From Barnesiella sp. An22 (lineage in GTDB: Bacteria > Bacteroidota > Bacteroidia > Bacteroidales > Barnesiellaceae), in NCBI RefSeq assembly GCF_002159975.1, contig NZ_NFJR01000001.1, positions 310,001 to 374,000 on the forward strand: a stretch of 64,000 nucleotides of DNA, read 5' to 3'. A model generated the notes under the pieces. The model did not search any database. It was not told where the DNA came from and saw only the letters and a list, made by a program, of their open reading frames with translations. The translations under genes were made by a program, and so were the position numbers. Each line of letters starts with the position of its first letter. The stretch's first letter is position 1. Shown piece by piece: positions 52,189 to 63,234 of the stretch.

Positions 52189-53046
52189 ATGAAGACTTAT
52201 CCCGTCGTATTGACCATAGCCGGCTCGGACAGCAGCGGAGGAGCCGGGATACAAGCCGACCTGAAGACCATGTCGGCCATCGGTGTGTTCGGCACCTCGG
52301 CCATCACCGCCATTACGGCGCAAAACACCTGCGAAGTGCGGGCCATCCAGGGCATCGACCCGTCCATCGTGCGCCAGCAAATCGAGGCGGTGCTCGACGA
52401 CCTGCCCTGCCGCACGGTGAAGTTGGGCATGCTCTACGCCCGTCCCACCATCGAAGCCATTGCCGACTGTCTGGCGCACTATCCCCTCGACCACATCGTG
52501 CTCGACCCGGTAATGGTATCGACCTCGGGCTGCCGGCTCATCGAAGAGGAGGCCATCGAGGCGGTCAAATCGCTGCTGTTGCCCCGGGCTACACTCGTCA
52601 CCCCCAACATTCCCGAGACCGAAATTCTGAGCGGCCTGCCCGTCACCAACGAGCGGGATATGGAGCTGGCGGCCCAACGGCTCTTCCGCATCGGATGCCG
52701 GGCCGTACTCATCAAGGGAGGGCATCTGGAGGGGGCCGAGTCGTACGACCTGCTCTTCACCCCGCATGCCGACCCGGTGCGCTACACCTCGCCGCGGGTT
52801 GCCACGCGCAACACCCACGGCACGGGCTGCACCTTCTCGTCGGCCATTGCCTCGTACCTGGCCCTGGGCCGCACGCTGCCCGACGCCGTTGCCGCCGCCA
52901 AGCACTACCTGACCCAGGCTCTGCAAGCCGGGGCCGACGTGACGATAGGCCACGGCCACGGTGCCGTAAACCATCTGTTCGCCCCCTGTGTTTTAACCTC
53001 ACGGGACAACGAAGCACTGAACGAAAAAGAGAAACCCACTCATTGA
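52189..53046 (+). CDS. thiD: HMP/HMP-phosphate kinase
   Basis: 285 aa. Phosphorylates hydroxymethylpyrimidine twice to HMP-PP. The ribokinase-like fold has [20 protein letters not shown] at the N-terminus, [18 protein letters not shown], a [11 protein letters not shown] strand, LIKGGHLEG, and the anion-hole/catalytic [15 protein letters not shown]. The first gene under the TPP riboswitch. Its stop lies 7 bases before thiS. Confidence 0.97.
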   Translation: MKTYPVVLTIAGSDSSGGAGIQADLKTMSAIGVFGTSAITAITAQNTCEVRAIQGIDPSIVRQQIEAVLDDLPCRTVKLGMLYARPTIEAIADCLAHYPLDHIVLDPVMVSTSGCRLIEEEAIEAVKSLLLPRATLVTPNIPETEILSGLPVTNERDMELAAQRLFRIGCRAVLIKGGHLEGAESYDLLFTPHADPVRYTSPRVATRNTHGTGCTFSSAIASYLALGRTLPDAVAAAKHYLTQALQAGADVTIGHGHGAVNHLFAPCVLTSRDNEALNEKEKPTH

Positions 53047-53053
53047 TACAACA

Positions 53054-53254
53054 ATGAAAGTATATATCAACCAAAACGAAACCGAGGTACCCGAGGGCAT
53101 CACCGTAAAAGAGTGGCTCGACCGGCAGCAGATTGCCGCCGAGGGTACCGCCATTGCCATCGACAACAAACTGGTACCCAAGAGCGAATGGAGCAACCGC
53201 ACACTGGCCGACGGCGACAAGATTACCCTCATTCGCGCCACCTTCGGCGGATAA
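53054..53254 (+). CDS. thiS: Thiamine biosynthesis sulfur carrier ThiS
   Basis: 66 aa beta-grasp ubiquitin-like protein ending in the required Gly-Gly (LIRATFGG). ThiF adenylates this terminus, which then carries the thiocarboxylate sulfur to the thiazole made by ThiG. TVKEWLDRQQIAAEGTAIAI and SEWSNRTLADGDKITLI are typical. Confidence 0.95.
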   Translation: MKVYINQNETEVPEGITVKEWLDRQQIAAEGTAIAIDNKLVPKSEWSNRTLADGDKITLIRATFGG

Positions 53255-53277
53255 CCGGCAAAACCGAACGTAACGCG

Positions 53278-53868
53278 ATGAAATACATAGGTATCACACC
53301 CGAAGGTTTCTTGCCCGGCGAGGAGTGCTTGATAGCCGCTCTGCTCGACCACGGTCTGGACCGCCTGCACCTGCGCAAACCCGGGGCCTCGCACCACGAG
53401 GTGGAGCAACTGTTGCGCACGATTCCCGACCGCTGCTACAGCCGCATCGTACTGCACGACCACTTCGAGCTGGCCGCAACGTACAGGCTGGCCGGGGTAC
53501 ACCTCAACCGTCGCAACCCCGAGCCGCCCGCACCGGCTGACGGCTACACCCCCGCCCTATCGCGCTCGTGCCACACCATCGCCGAGCTGGCCCACGGCGA
53601 AGGGTATGCCTATCAGTTCCTGAGCCCTCTCTTCGACAGCATCTCGAAGCAGGGATATACCGCGGGCTTCATCCCCGACGAGCTGACGGAGGCCGCCAGC
53701 CAAGGCATCATCGGCGAGCGGGTAATCGCCCTGGGCGGCATCACCCCCGAACGGATGGCTGCCGTGCGGGCCTGGCACTTCGGCGGAGTAGCCCTGCTGG
53801 GCTACTTGTGGCAGGACCCCACCCCCGAGGGTGTGGTGGCCCGACTGAAACGAATACGAACTGTTTAA
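53278..53868 (+). CDS. ThiE/TenI-like TIM-barrel protein (second thiamine phosphate synthase homologue)
   Basis: 196 aa from ATG 53278. The TIM-barrel family motifs are partly kept: LDRLHLRKPGASHHEVEQLL (substrate-binding LRKP in place of QLRxK), VLHDHFELAATYRLAGVHLN, YQFLSPLFDSISKQGY and VIALGGITPERM. Divergence from the neighbouring canonical ThiE is large, so it may be a TenI-type thiazole tautomerase rather than a second synthase. It sits between thiS and thiE, 23 bases after thiS. Found at the same position in many Bacteroidetes thi operons. Confidence 0.85.
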   Translation: MKYIGITPEGFLPGEECLIAALLDHGLDRLHLRKPGASHHEVEQLLRTIPDRCYSRIVLHDHFELAATYRLAGVHLNRRNPEPPAPADGYTPALSRSCHTIAELAHGEGYAYQFLSPLFDSISKQGYTAGFIPDELTEAASQGIIGERVIALGGITPERMAAVRAWHFGGVALLGYLWQDPTPEGVVARLKRIRTV

Positions 53869-53878
53869 CACCATAGTC

Positions 53879-54504
53879 ATGTTACAATTCATTACACACC
53901 AAACCCTGCGCTTCGGCATTGTCGAAGGCGCTGTCGCCGCCCTGAACGGAGGCTGCAAATGGATACAGCTGCGCATGAAAGAGGCTCCCCTCGAAGAGGT
54001 CGAGAAGACGGCCCGGCAACTGATTTCGCTCTGCAAGGAGCACGAGGCGATACTCGTTCTCGACGACTATCCTCAACTGGCGGCCGACCTCGACGTAGAC
54101 GGCGTGCACCTGGGCAAACTCGACATGCCCGTATCGGAGGCCCGCCTGCTCATCGGCGAAAAGTACATCATCGGCGGTACGGCCAACACCTTCGACGACA
54201 TCCAGAACCTCGTACGTCAGGATGCCGACTATGTGGGTCTCGGCCCCTTCCGCTACACCGAGACCAAAAAGAACCTGAGTCCCATACTCGGGCTCGAGGG
54301 CTATGCCCGCATCATGCAGCAGTGCCGCGACAACGGGCTGAAGATTCCCGTGGTGGCCATCGGCGGCATCACGGCCGACGACATTCCGGCCATTATGGAA
54401 ACGGGTGTGGCCGGCATCGCCCTGTCGGGCACCATCCTGCAGGCCGAAGACCCCGAGGCCGAAACCCGAAAGATTATAGATTTACTCAACCAATATCGTA
54501 AAGC

Positions 54505-54508
<4 letters not shown>
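53879..54508 (+). CDS. thiE: Thiamine phosphate synthase
   Basis: 209 aa. Joins HMP-PP and thiazole phosphate. [21 protein letters not shown] (pyrophosphate-binding QLRxK), [58 protein letters not shown] and [12 protein letters not shown] are canonical. Overlaps thiG by 4 bases, indicating coupled translation. Confidence 0.96.
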
Positions 54509-57002
<2,494 letters not shown>

Positions 57003-57116
57003 CCCGCCCGGTGTACCCGCGAGTGCCGGTGGCGCAGTGCCATCGGCCTCGCCACAAGAGAGAATAGAAAAGAAATCGACCAACTACCAACGATTGAATA
57101 AAGAAAAAGAAGAAAG

Positions 57117-58226
57117 ATGTTTTCCGAAGAATTAGAAAAATATTCCTGGGACGACATAACCGCCTGCATCAACTCGAAACAGAGCCGCGACGTGGAGATT
57201 GCCTTGGGCAAGGAGCACTTGACCATCGACGACTTCATGGCCCTCGTTTCGCCGGCCGCAGCTCCCTATCTGGAGCCCATGGCCGCCCTGAGCCGGCGCT
57301 ATACCCAGGAGCGTTTCGGTAAAACGATACAGATGTATGTACCGCTTTATATCACCAACTCGTGCAACAACTTTTGCGTCTATTGCGGGTTCAACCACAA
57401 CAACCCCATCTCTCGCATCATCCTCACCGAAGAGGAGATCGAGAACGAATGCCGCGCCATACGCAAGCTGGGCCCCTTTGAGAACCTGCTCATCGTCACC
57501 GGCGAGAATCCGCGCGATGCCGGTGTAGACTATCTGGAGCGGGCTCTGCATGTAGCCCGCCCCTACTTTGCCAACCTCTCGATCGAGGTGATGCCGCTCA
57601 AGAGCGAAGATTACTACCGGCTCACCAAGTCGGGTCTCAACGGTGTGGTTTGCTTCCAGGAGACCTACCACAAGGATCGCTACAAGACCTATCACCCCAA
57701 GGGGATGAAATCGATTTTCGAATGGCGTGTCAACGGCTTCGACCGCATGGGTCAGGCCGGCGTGCACAAGATAGGCATGGGCGTGCTCATCGGGCTGGAG
57801 CCCTGGCGCACCGATGTGACCATGATGGCCATTCACCTGCAATACCTGCGCAAGCACTACTGGCAGACGAAATACAGCGTCAACTTCCCCCGCATGCGGC
57901 CGTCGGAGGGGCACTTCCAACCCAACGTGGTGATGAGCGACCGGGAGCTGGCCCAGCTGATTTTTGCCTTCCGTATCTTCGACCACGACGTGGATATTTC
58001 GGTATCGACCCGCGAGAACCCCAACTTCCGCAACCACATTGCCACGCTGGGAGCCACCTCGATGAGTGCCGGCTCGAAGACCGACCCGGGAGGCTACGCC
58101 ACCTATCCGCAGGCACTGGAGCAATTTGCCGTGAGCGACGAACGCACCCCGGCCGAGGTAGAGCAGGCCATCAAGGCCATGGGCTACGAGGTAGTATGGA
58201 AAGACTGGGATAAAATCTTCGATTGA
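57117..58226 (+). CDS. thiH: 2-iminoacetate synthase (tyrosine lyase)
   Basis: 369 aa radical-SAM enzyme that cleaves tyrosine to dehydroglycine for ThiG, the oxygen-sensitive route expected in an anaerobe. The cluster motif CNNFCVYCGFNHNN (CxxxCxxC) is at about residue 83. LLIVTGENPRDAGVDYLERAL, EVMPLKSEDYYRL, GVVCFQETYHKDRYKTYH and VNFPRMRPSEG are family blocks. Its stop overlaps the thiF start (TGATG). Confidence 0.96.
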   Translation: MFSEELEKYSWDDITACINSKQSRDVEIALGKEHLTIDDFMALVSPAAAPYLEPMAALSRRYTQERFGKTIQMYVPLYITNSCNNFCVYCGFNHNNPISRIILTEEEIENECRAIRKLGPFENLLIVTGENPRDAGVDYLERALHVARPYFANLSIEVMPLKSEDYYRLTKSGLNGVVCFQETYHKDRYKTYHPKGMKSIFEWRVNGFDRMGQAGVHKIGMGVLIGLEPWRTDVTMMAIHLQYLRKHYWQTKYSVNFPRMRPSEGHFQPNVVMSDRELAQLIFAFRIFDHDVDISVSTRENPNFRNHIATLGATSMSAGSKTDPGGYATYPQALEQFAVSDERTPAEVEQAIKAMGYEVVWKDWDKIFD

Positions 58227-58915
58227 TGAACGAGCGATACAGCAGACAGACGATGCTCCCCGAAATAGGCGAAGCGGGCCAGGAGCGGCTGCGCCAGGCG
58301 CGAGTGCTGATTGTGGGGGTGGGCGGCCTGGGTTCGCCCGTCGCCCTCTACCTGACGGCGGCCGGCGTGGGCTGCCTGGGGCTGGTCGACGACGATGTGG
58401 TGTCGGTGAGCAACCTGCAACGGCAGGTGCTCTATACCGAAGCCGAGGTGGGAGCCCCCAAGGTGGAGTGTGCCCGCCGGCGGCTGTCGGAGCTGAACAG
58501 CACGACCCGCATCGAGACCTACCCCACGCGGTTTACCCCCGAAAATGCCGCCGAACTCGTGGCCAACTACGACCTGGTGGTCGACGGCTGCGACAACGCG
58601 GCCACCCGCTACCTCATCGACGAGGAGTGCGCCCGCCAAGGCAAGCCCTACGTCTACGGCTCCATCGCCGCCTTCGAGGGACAGGTGTCGGTATTCAACT
58701 ACCGGGGAGGCCCCCGGTACAGCGACCTCTACCCGCGCCCGGCAGTAATGCCTGTGCCGCAACCGGGCGGCGTGGTCGGGTCCATTCCCGGCCTCATCGG
58801 TTGCCTGCAAGCCTCCGAAGCCATCAAGATAATTGCCGGGTGCGGCGAGGTGTTGAGCGGCAAACTCTACTGGACCAACCTGCTCACCCTGCAGCACCAG
58901 ATTATCGAACTATGA
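58226..58915 (+). CDS. thiF: ThiS adenylyltransferase ThiF (HesA/MoeB/ThiF family)
   Basis: 229 aa E1-like enzyme that adenylates the ThiS C-terminus. RYSRQTMLPEIGEAGQERL, the ATP-binding LIVGVGGLGSPVALYLTAAG, LVDDDVVSVSNLQRQVLY and VVDGCDNAATRYLIDEEC are conserved. The usual zinc CxxC pairs and the region of the E. coli Cys that links to ThiS are absent (PRYSDLYPRPAVMPVPQPGG has no Cys). Last gene of the thiamine operon, ahead of a terminator; ATG at 58226 overlaps the thiH stop. Confidence 0.92.
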   Translation: MNERYSRQTMLPEIGEAGQERLRQARVLIVGVGGLGSPVALYLTAAGVGCLGLVDDDVVSVSNLQRQVLYTEAEVGAPKVECARRRLSELNSTTRIETYPTRFTPENAAELVANYDLVVDGCDNAATRYLIDEECARQGKPYVYGSIAAFEGQVSVFNYRGGPRYSDLYPRPAVMPVPQPGGVVGSIPGLIGCLQASEAIKIIAGCGEVLSGKLYWTNLLTLQHQIIEL

Positions 58916-58990
58916 GTTCTTCGGCTCATAGTCTGTTGTATGGCTCAAAAGAGGTTTTCCAAAACCAATAGAGCGTTGACATAGAAACAA

Positions 58991-59030
58991 AAACGACAGC
59001 CTCGGCGATTTTCTGCCGAGGCTGTCGTTT
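58991..59030. terminator. Terminator of the thiamine operon
   Basis: A perfect 16-bp stem (AAACGACAGCCTCGGC and complement) around an 8-base loop, flanked by T- and A-rich ends. Could also serve the convergent nitroreductase transcript. Confidence 0.92.
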
Positions 59031-59190
59031 ATAAGTCAATTCGATATTCGATCTTCATCGTTGCTTACCACCAAAATTAAAAAGCCGGAATCTAATAAAA
59101 AACAATCGCAGCACTCTGTATTTGCGCAATTTTTCGATGATTTTACTCATTATGGCTAAGAAATTTTCTTGATTACATACTTTTATTCTA

Positions 59191-59835
59191 TCAATAGGCA
59201 TTCGCCCAGTTGTTCTTGCGAATGTTCTCGCGTTTCCACTTATCCTTGGGAGCAGTCTCGCCCTGCGGATAACCCATGGGGATGACGTTGAGCGGAATAA
59301 TCTGTGCCGGCAAACCGAGTACCGAGCGAATGGCTTTTACCCGGCTCATCATAGGATAGGCACCCGTCCATACGGCTCCCAGCCCCAGACCGTGAGCAGC
59401 CAACAGGATATTCTCGGTAGCGGCCGAGGCATCCTGTATCCAATAGGTAGCCCCCTCGCCCTCGATGGCTTTGCTCAAGTCGCCGCACACTACGATGGCC
59501 ACCGGAGCCGATGCCAGCATCTTGGCATTGGGCAGCGAGTCGGCCAACTGGGTCATCAGCGCCTTGTCGTCGATAACCACAAAGGCCCACGGCTGTTGAT
59601 TGCGGGCGGTAGGTGCCGCCATGCCGGCACGCAGAATCTGCTCGATTTTCTCGGGCTCCACGGCCTGGTCGGTATAGGCCCGCACACTGGCCCGGGTTTC
59701 GATAGCCTCGAGTACCGGCATACCCTCGCCGCTGCTCTTCGAATCGCTCTTGGTGGTCGAGAAGAACATCACGAACACGACTACCGTGAAGATGAACCAC
59801 ACGGCCAGAAAAATAAATAAAACTCGTTTCATCAT
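59191..59835 (-). CDS. Membrane-anchored nitroreductase-family protein
   Basis: 214 aa. The N-terminus is a hydrophobic helix (VLFIFLAVWFIFTVVVFVMFF, residues about 4-24) without a clear cleavage site or lipobox, so the enzyme domain is probably tethered to the inner membrane. The FMN-binding fold follows: IETRASVRAYTDQAVEPEKIEQIL, AAPTARNQQPWAFVVI, LLAAHGLGLGAVWTGAYP and LNVIPMGYPQGETAPKDKW. Substrate unknown; the family covers nitro-compounds, quinones and flavin-linked dehalogenation. Last gene of the leftward tsaB-DUF4290-murA-rimM run, 21 bases after rimM. The start may be either of two adjacent Met codons. Confidence 0.87.
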   Translation of the reverse strand: MMKRVLFIFLAVWFIFTVVVFVMFFSTTKSDSKSSGEGMPVLEAIETRASVRAYTDQAVEPEKIEQILRAGMAAPTARNQQPWAFVVIDDKALMTQLADSLPNAKMLASAPVAIVVCGDLSKAIEGEGATYWIQDASAATENILLAAHGLGLGAVWTGAYPMMSRVKAIRSVLGLPAQIIPLNVIPMGYPQGETAPKDKWKRENIRKNNWANAY

Positions 59836-59856
59836 ATCTTGTCTGTTTTTTTAAGT

Positions 59857-60375
59857 TTACAGCGTCAGCAGTCCCTCGGGAATACTCATGTAGAGCCGGC
59901 GGTTCTCCTCGTCGATTTCGCTCACAAACTCGTCGACGGCCGGCACCAGCAGCTCGCGGCCGGCGTGGTCTATCTCGAAGAGCACATTCTCGGTCGAGTC
60001 GTCGACGGCCACAATCTTGCCCAACTCGCCCAGCTCGCTGTCGACGACGGTAAACCCGATGAAGTAGTCGCTCGGGGCCTCCTCTTCGGCCTCCGTGTCG
60101 TAGTAGGATTTGGGGAAGTAGACATCGAGCAGCGAGAAAGCCCGGGCCTCGGTCTCATTGTCGACATCCTCGAGCTTTATCAAGGCCGTAGTGTCGCTCT
60201 TGAAGCGATACTCCTCGATGAAAAAGGGGACGAAGATACCGTCGATTTCGCAGACGATATAGGGACAGTCGGTGCGGTCGAACACATCGTCGGTAAAGGT
60301 GAAGGAGAGCTCCCCCTTCACCCCGTGCGGTTTGTTGAACCGCCCTATCTTGATCAATTCTTCACGTTCTATCAT
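59857..60375 (-). CDS. rimM: Ribosome maturation factor RimM
   Basis: 172 aa. Assists 16S rRNA processing and binds ribosomal protein S19. The N-terminal KIGRFNKPHGVKGELSF is the diagnostic RimM barrel motif, and the PRC-barrel domain starts around SDYFIGFTVVDSELGELGKI and ends LLVPAVDEFVSEID. Starts 16 bases after murA. Confidence 0.93.
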   Translation of the reverse strand: MIEREELIKIGRFNKPHGVKGELSFTFTDDVFDRTDCPYIVCEIDGIFVPFFIEEYRFKSDTTALIKLEDVDNETEARAFSLLDVYFPKSYYDTEAEEEAPSDYFIGFTVVDSELGELGKIVAVDDSTENVLFEIDHAGRELLVPAVDEFVSEIDEENRRLYMSIPEGLLTL

Positions 60376-60391
60376 GATTGTTTCTCTTGTT

Positions 60392-61696
60392 TTACAGCCG
60401 GGTGATGCGCGCCCCTATGGCATTGAGCCGCTTGTCGATGTCCTGATAGCCCCGGTCTATCTGGTCGATGTTGTGGATGCGGCTCGTACCGTCGGCACTC
60501 ATGGCGGCGATGAGCAGCGCGATACCGGCCCGGATATCGGGCGATACCATGTTGGCAGCCCGCAGCGTATGGGCGTGAGCCTGACCGATGACGGCGGCGC
60601 GGTGCGGGTCGCACAGGATAATCTGGGCCCCCATGTCGATGAGCTTGTCGACGAAGAAGAGTCGGCTCTCGAACATCTTCTGGTGGATGAGCACGCTGCC
60701 CTTGGCCTGGGTAGCCACCACGAGGAAGACACTCAGGAGGTCGGGGGTAAGTCCCGGCCACGGCGCATCGGCGAAGGTCATGATAGAGCCGTCGATAAAG
60801 GTCTCTATCTCGTACCCGTCGTGCTCGGGGATGTGGATGTCGTCGCCGTTTTGCTCGACGGTGATACCCATCCGGCGGAAGCTGTCGGGGATAATGCCCA
60901 GGTCGTTGTACGACACGTTTTTGATGGTGATGTCCGACCGGGTCATGGCAGCCATGCCGATGAAACTGCCCACCTCAATCATATCGGGCAGAATGGTGTG
61001 CTCGCACCCCTTGAGCGACGACACGCCGTGAATCGTGAGCAGGTTGGAGCCGATGCCCTCGATGCGGGCACCCATGCGGTTGAGCATCTTCGAGAGCTGT
61101 TGCAGGTAGGGTTCGCAGGCCGCGTTGTAGATGGTAGTGTCGCCCTCGGCCATGACGGCAGCCATGAGGATGTTGGCCGTACCCGTCACCGACGCCTCGT
61201 CGAGCAGCATGTAGCTGCCGGTGAGTTTGTCGGCCTTGATTTCGTAGCGTTGTGCCTTGGGGCAATAGGTGAACGTGGCCCCCAGTTTCTGGATACCCAG
61301 AAAGTGCGTATCGAGACGCCGGCGGCCAATCTTGTCGCCCCCCGGCTTGGGCAATACGGCATAGCCGAAGCGGGCAATGAGCGGCCCGATAATCATCACC
61401 GACCCCCGCAGGGCAGCTCCCTTCTGCAGGAACTCGTCGGTGTCGAGATAGTCGAGATTGATTTTATCGGCCTTGAAACTGTACGCATTCAACCCGATAT
61501 GCTTCACCGTCACACCCAGGTCGCGCAACAGTTGTATGAGGTTGTTTACATCGAGAATATCGGGGATATTGTATATCTTCACCTCTTCGGGGGTGAGCAA
61601 CGTAGCACAAAGGACTTCCAATGCCTCATTCTTAGCTCCTTGCGGTATCAACTCTCCATTCAGACGATGCCCGCCTTCAATAATAAAAGATGCCAT
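60392..61696 (-). CDS. murA: UDP-N-acetylglucosamine 1-carboxyvinyltransferase with Asp at the fosfomycin site
   Basis: 434 aa. First committed step of peptidoglycan synthesis, enolpyruvyl transfer from PEP to UDP-GlcNAc. N-terminal GGHRLNGELIPQGAKNEALEV has the catalytic Lys-Asn, followed by RGSVMIIGPLIARFG, KLTGSYMLLDEASVTGTAN and MTRSDITIKNV. At the position of the E. coli Cys115 loop (GGCTIG) the protein reads KPGGDKIGRRRLDTH: residue 121 is Asp (codon 61336-61334). Cys to Asp at this site keeps activity and gives fosfomycin insensitivity in other bacteria. Middle of an operon with tsaB, DUF4290 and rimM. Confidence 0.96.
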   Translation of the reverse strand: MASFIIEGGHRLNGELIPQGAKNEALEVLCATLLTPEEVKIYNIPDILDVNNLIQLLRDLGVTVKHIGLNAYSFKADKINLDYLDTDEFLQKGAALRGSVMIIGPLIARFGYAVLPKPGGDKIGRRRLDTHFLGIQKLGATFTYCPKAQRYEIKADKLTGSYMLLDEASVTGTANILMAAVMAEGDTTIYNAACEPYLQQLSKMLNRMGARIEGIGSNLLTIHGVSSLKGCEHTILPDMIEVGSFIGMAAMTRSDITIKNVSYNDLGIIPDSFRRMGITVEQNGDDIHIPEHDGYEIETFIDGSIMTFADAPWPGLTPDLLSVFLVVATQAKGSVLIHQKMFESRLFFVDKLIDMGAQIILCDPHRAAVIGQAHAHTLRAANMVSPDIRAGIALLIAAMSADGTSRIHNIDQIDRGYQDIDKRLNAIGARITRL

Positions 61697-61744
61697 ACTC
61701 TTTCTCTATTAAGGTTAATGAGGGAAAGATACAAAAAAAAGCGG

Positions 61745-62353
61745 TTATTTACCCGCTTTTTTCGAATTATTTTTCGACTTGTTGTTTCGCTGCGGCTGCA
61801 CGACGGGTTCCCTCACATCGCGCAGGTGATAGGTGGCGGGATCGAGGTCGATTACCCCGTGGGTATACTCCCGCAAATCCTTCAAAATCTTTTCGTCCTC
61901 GACCGAGTCCTTATTCCACTGGTAGTAGAGTTTCTTCATGTGGTTGGCCAGCATCGACACGAGGGCATCGCGCTCGGGTCCGGCAGGCATCTCCTCGGCC
62001 TTCTTCAACATCCCCTCCATGATTTTACCGTAATGACGGTATTTGATGGGGGTCGTGTGGTAAGGTATAGCATCGGGGTGCGTATGCAGATTCTCCTTTT
62101 TGACAATCTCGTAGGGATAGTCGATGTCGAGCTTGAAGTCGGACATGATGGCCAGGTGGTCCCACAACTTGTGCTTGAAGTCGTCGATGTCGCGCAAGTG
62201 AGGAAAGAGGTTACCCATAATATTGATAATGGTATTGGCGCAACGGGTACGTTCGGCACGATCCTCGATAGTCATGCAGTGGTCGACCATCTGTTGCACG
62301 TTACGCCCATACTCAGGCAGTATCAGTTTCTTTAAGTCCGAGGTATATTGCAT
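61745..62353 (-). CDS. DUF4290 family protein, unknown function
   Basis: 202 aa soluble protein found in Bacteroidetes and typically located next to murA. Mostly helical: KLILPEYGRNVQQMVDHCMTIEDR, CANTIINIMGNLFPHLRD, FKHKLWDHLAIMSDF, HYGKIMEGMLKKAEEMP and ANHMKKLYYQWNKDS. It ends in a basic Asn/Lys tail. No catalytic motif recognised. 48 bases upstream of murA in the same direction. Confidence 0.85.
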   Translation of the reverse strand: MQYTSDLKKLILPEYGRNVQQMVDHCMTIEDRAERTRCANTIINIMGNLFPHLRDIDDFKHKLWDHLAIMSDFKLDIDYPYEIVKKENLHTHPDAIPYHTTPIKYRHYGKIMEGMLKKAEEMPAGPERDALVSMLANHMKKLYYQWNKDSVEDEKILKDLREYTHGVIDLDPATYHLRDVREPVVQPQRNNKSKNNSKKAGK

Positions 62354-62378
62354 AATCTCTCTATATGATTTTCTTTAT

Positions 62379-63071
62379 TTACAATACTTTGTTTTTGGGA
62401 GTGGTGGCGATGAACTCTTTCAGGTAGAAGGGCTCGAAATAGGCCACATCCTCAAACTGACCTTGCCGGTAAGCCCGCTCGGCAAGTGCCAGCATATCGG
62501 TAGCCAGGGGTACGATGTCGTCGACAAAGATGGCATTCTCGTGGCGGATGACCTCCTTGCACTTGGCGGCTCCGTTGCCCGAGAAGACGACGCGACGGTC
62601 GGCCAACAAGTCGGCAAAGGAGTTTTCGTCGACCACACAGGCCTGCACGGGACGCACGGCGTTGAGCGCATTGTCGTAGACGGCGGTATAGACCTCCATG
62701 CGACGGGCGTCGATCATGGGACAATATAACACATCTTCGTCGAAATAGGTTTTAAACATGGTGGCGCAAGCCAGCAGTTCGAGGGTGTGCACGGCAATAA
62801 GGGGCACCTTCAGCCCGAAGCAAAGCCCCTTGGCCTCGGAGACCCCGATGCGCAGCCCCGTGTAGGAGCCCGGGCCGCTGCTCACCGCTACGGCATCGAC
62901 CTTTATCGACTTGTCGCGGGCAAAGGTCATCAACTCTTTTACATAGGCTCCCAGCAGCGAAGCGTGCGAGGGGCCGTCGAAGTTCTCGAAATGGCATTGT
63001 ACCACTCCGTCGGAAGAGAGCGCGGCCGAGCAGACCGACGTAGAGGTCTCTATATGTAGAATATTCGGCAT
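62379..63071 (-). CDS. tsaB: tRNA t6A modification protein TsaB
   Basis: 230 aa from ATG 63071 (MPNILHIETSTSVCSAALS), the usual family start; an upstream Met at 63089 adds six residues. Actin/ASKHA fold with VSSGPGSYTGLRIGVSEAKGLCFG (nucleotide-binding glycine loop) and PMIDARRMEVYTAVYD. It partners TsaD, TsaE and TsaC to make N6-threonylcarbamoyladenosine on ANN-decoding tRNAs. First gene of the leftward operon, divergent from the YicC gene. Confidence 0.94.
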   Translation of the reverse strand: MPNILHIETSTSVCSAALSSDGVVQCHFENFDGPSHASLLGAYVKELMTFARDKSIKVDAVAVSSGPGSYTGLRIGVSEAKGLCFGLKVPLIAVHTLELLACATMFKTYFDEDVLYCPMIDARRMEVYTAVYDNALNAVRPVQACVVDENSFADLLADRRVVFSGNGAAKCKEVIRHENAIFVDDIVPLATDMLALAERAYRQGQFEDVAYFEPFYLKEFIATTPKNKVL

Positions 63072-63209
63072 AATTTTATCGGTAAACATACTGCCTCTCT
63101 GCCCTTTCCCCGGGCAAAAAGGTAAACAAACGTATTACAATCGCGTTAATGAGTGTACAAAAATAGCTCTTTTTTTTCAATAATATTGCTTTGGCATCGG
63201 AAATAAGAT

Positions 63210-63217
63210 TAAATTTG
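63210..63217 (+). promoter_or_regulatory. -7 promoter box for the YicC-family gene
   Basis: TAAATTTG, 17 bases before the ATG at 63235. A TTTG at 63190 is present but at a shorter spacing than usual. Confidence 0.55.
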
Positions 63218-63234
63218 CAAAAACATTTACAGAC

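Noticed and set aside
57003-57116. Small gene or regulatory RNA between thiC and thiH
   Set aside because: No frame of useful length, promoter box or hairpin; treated as plain operon spacer.
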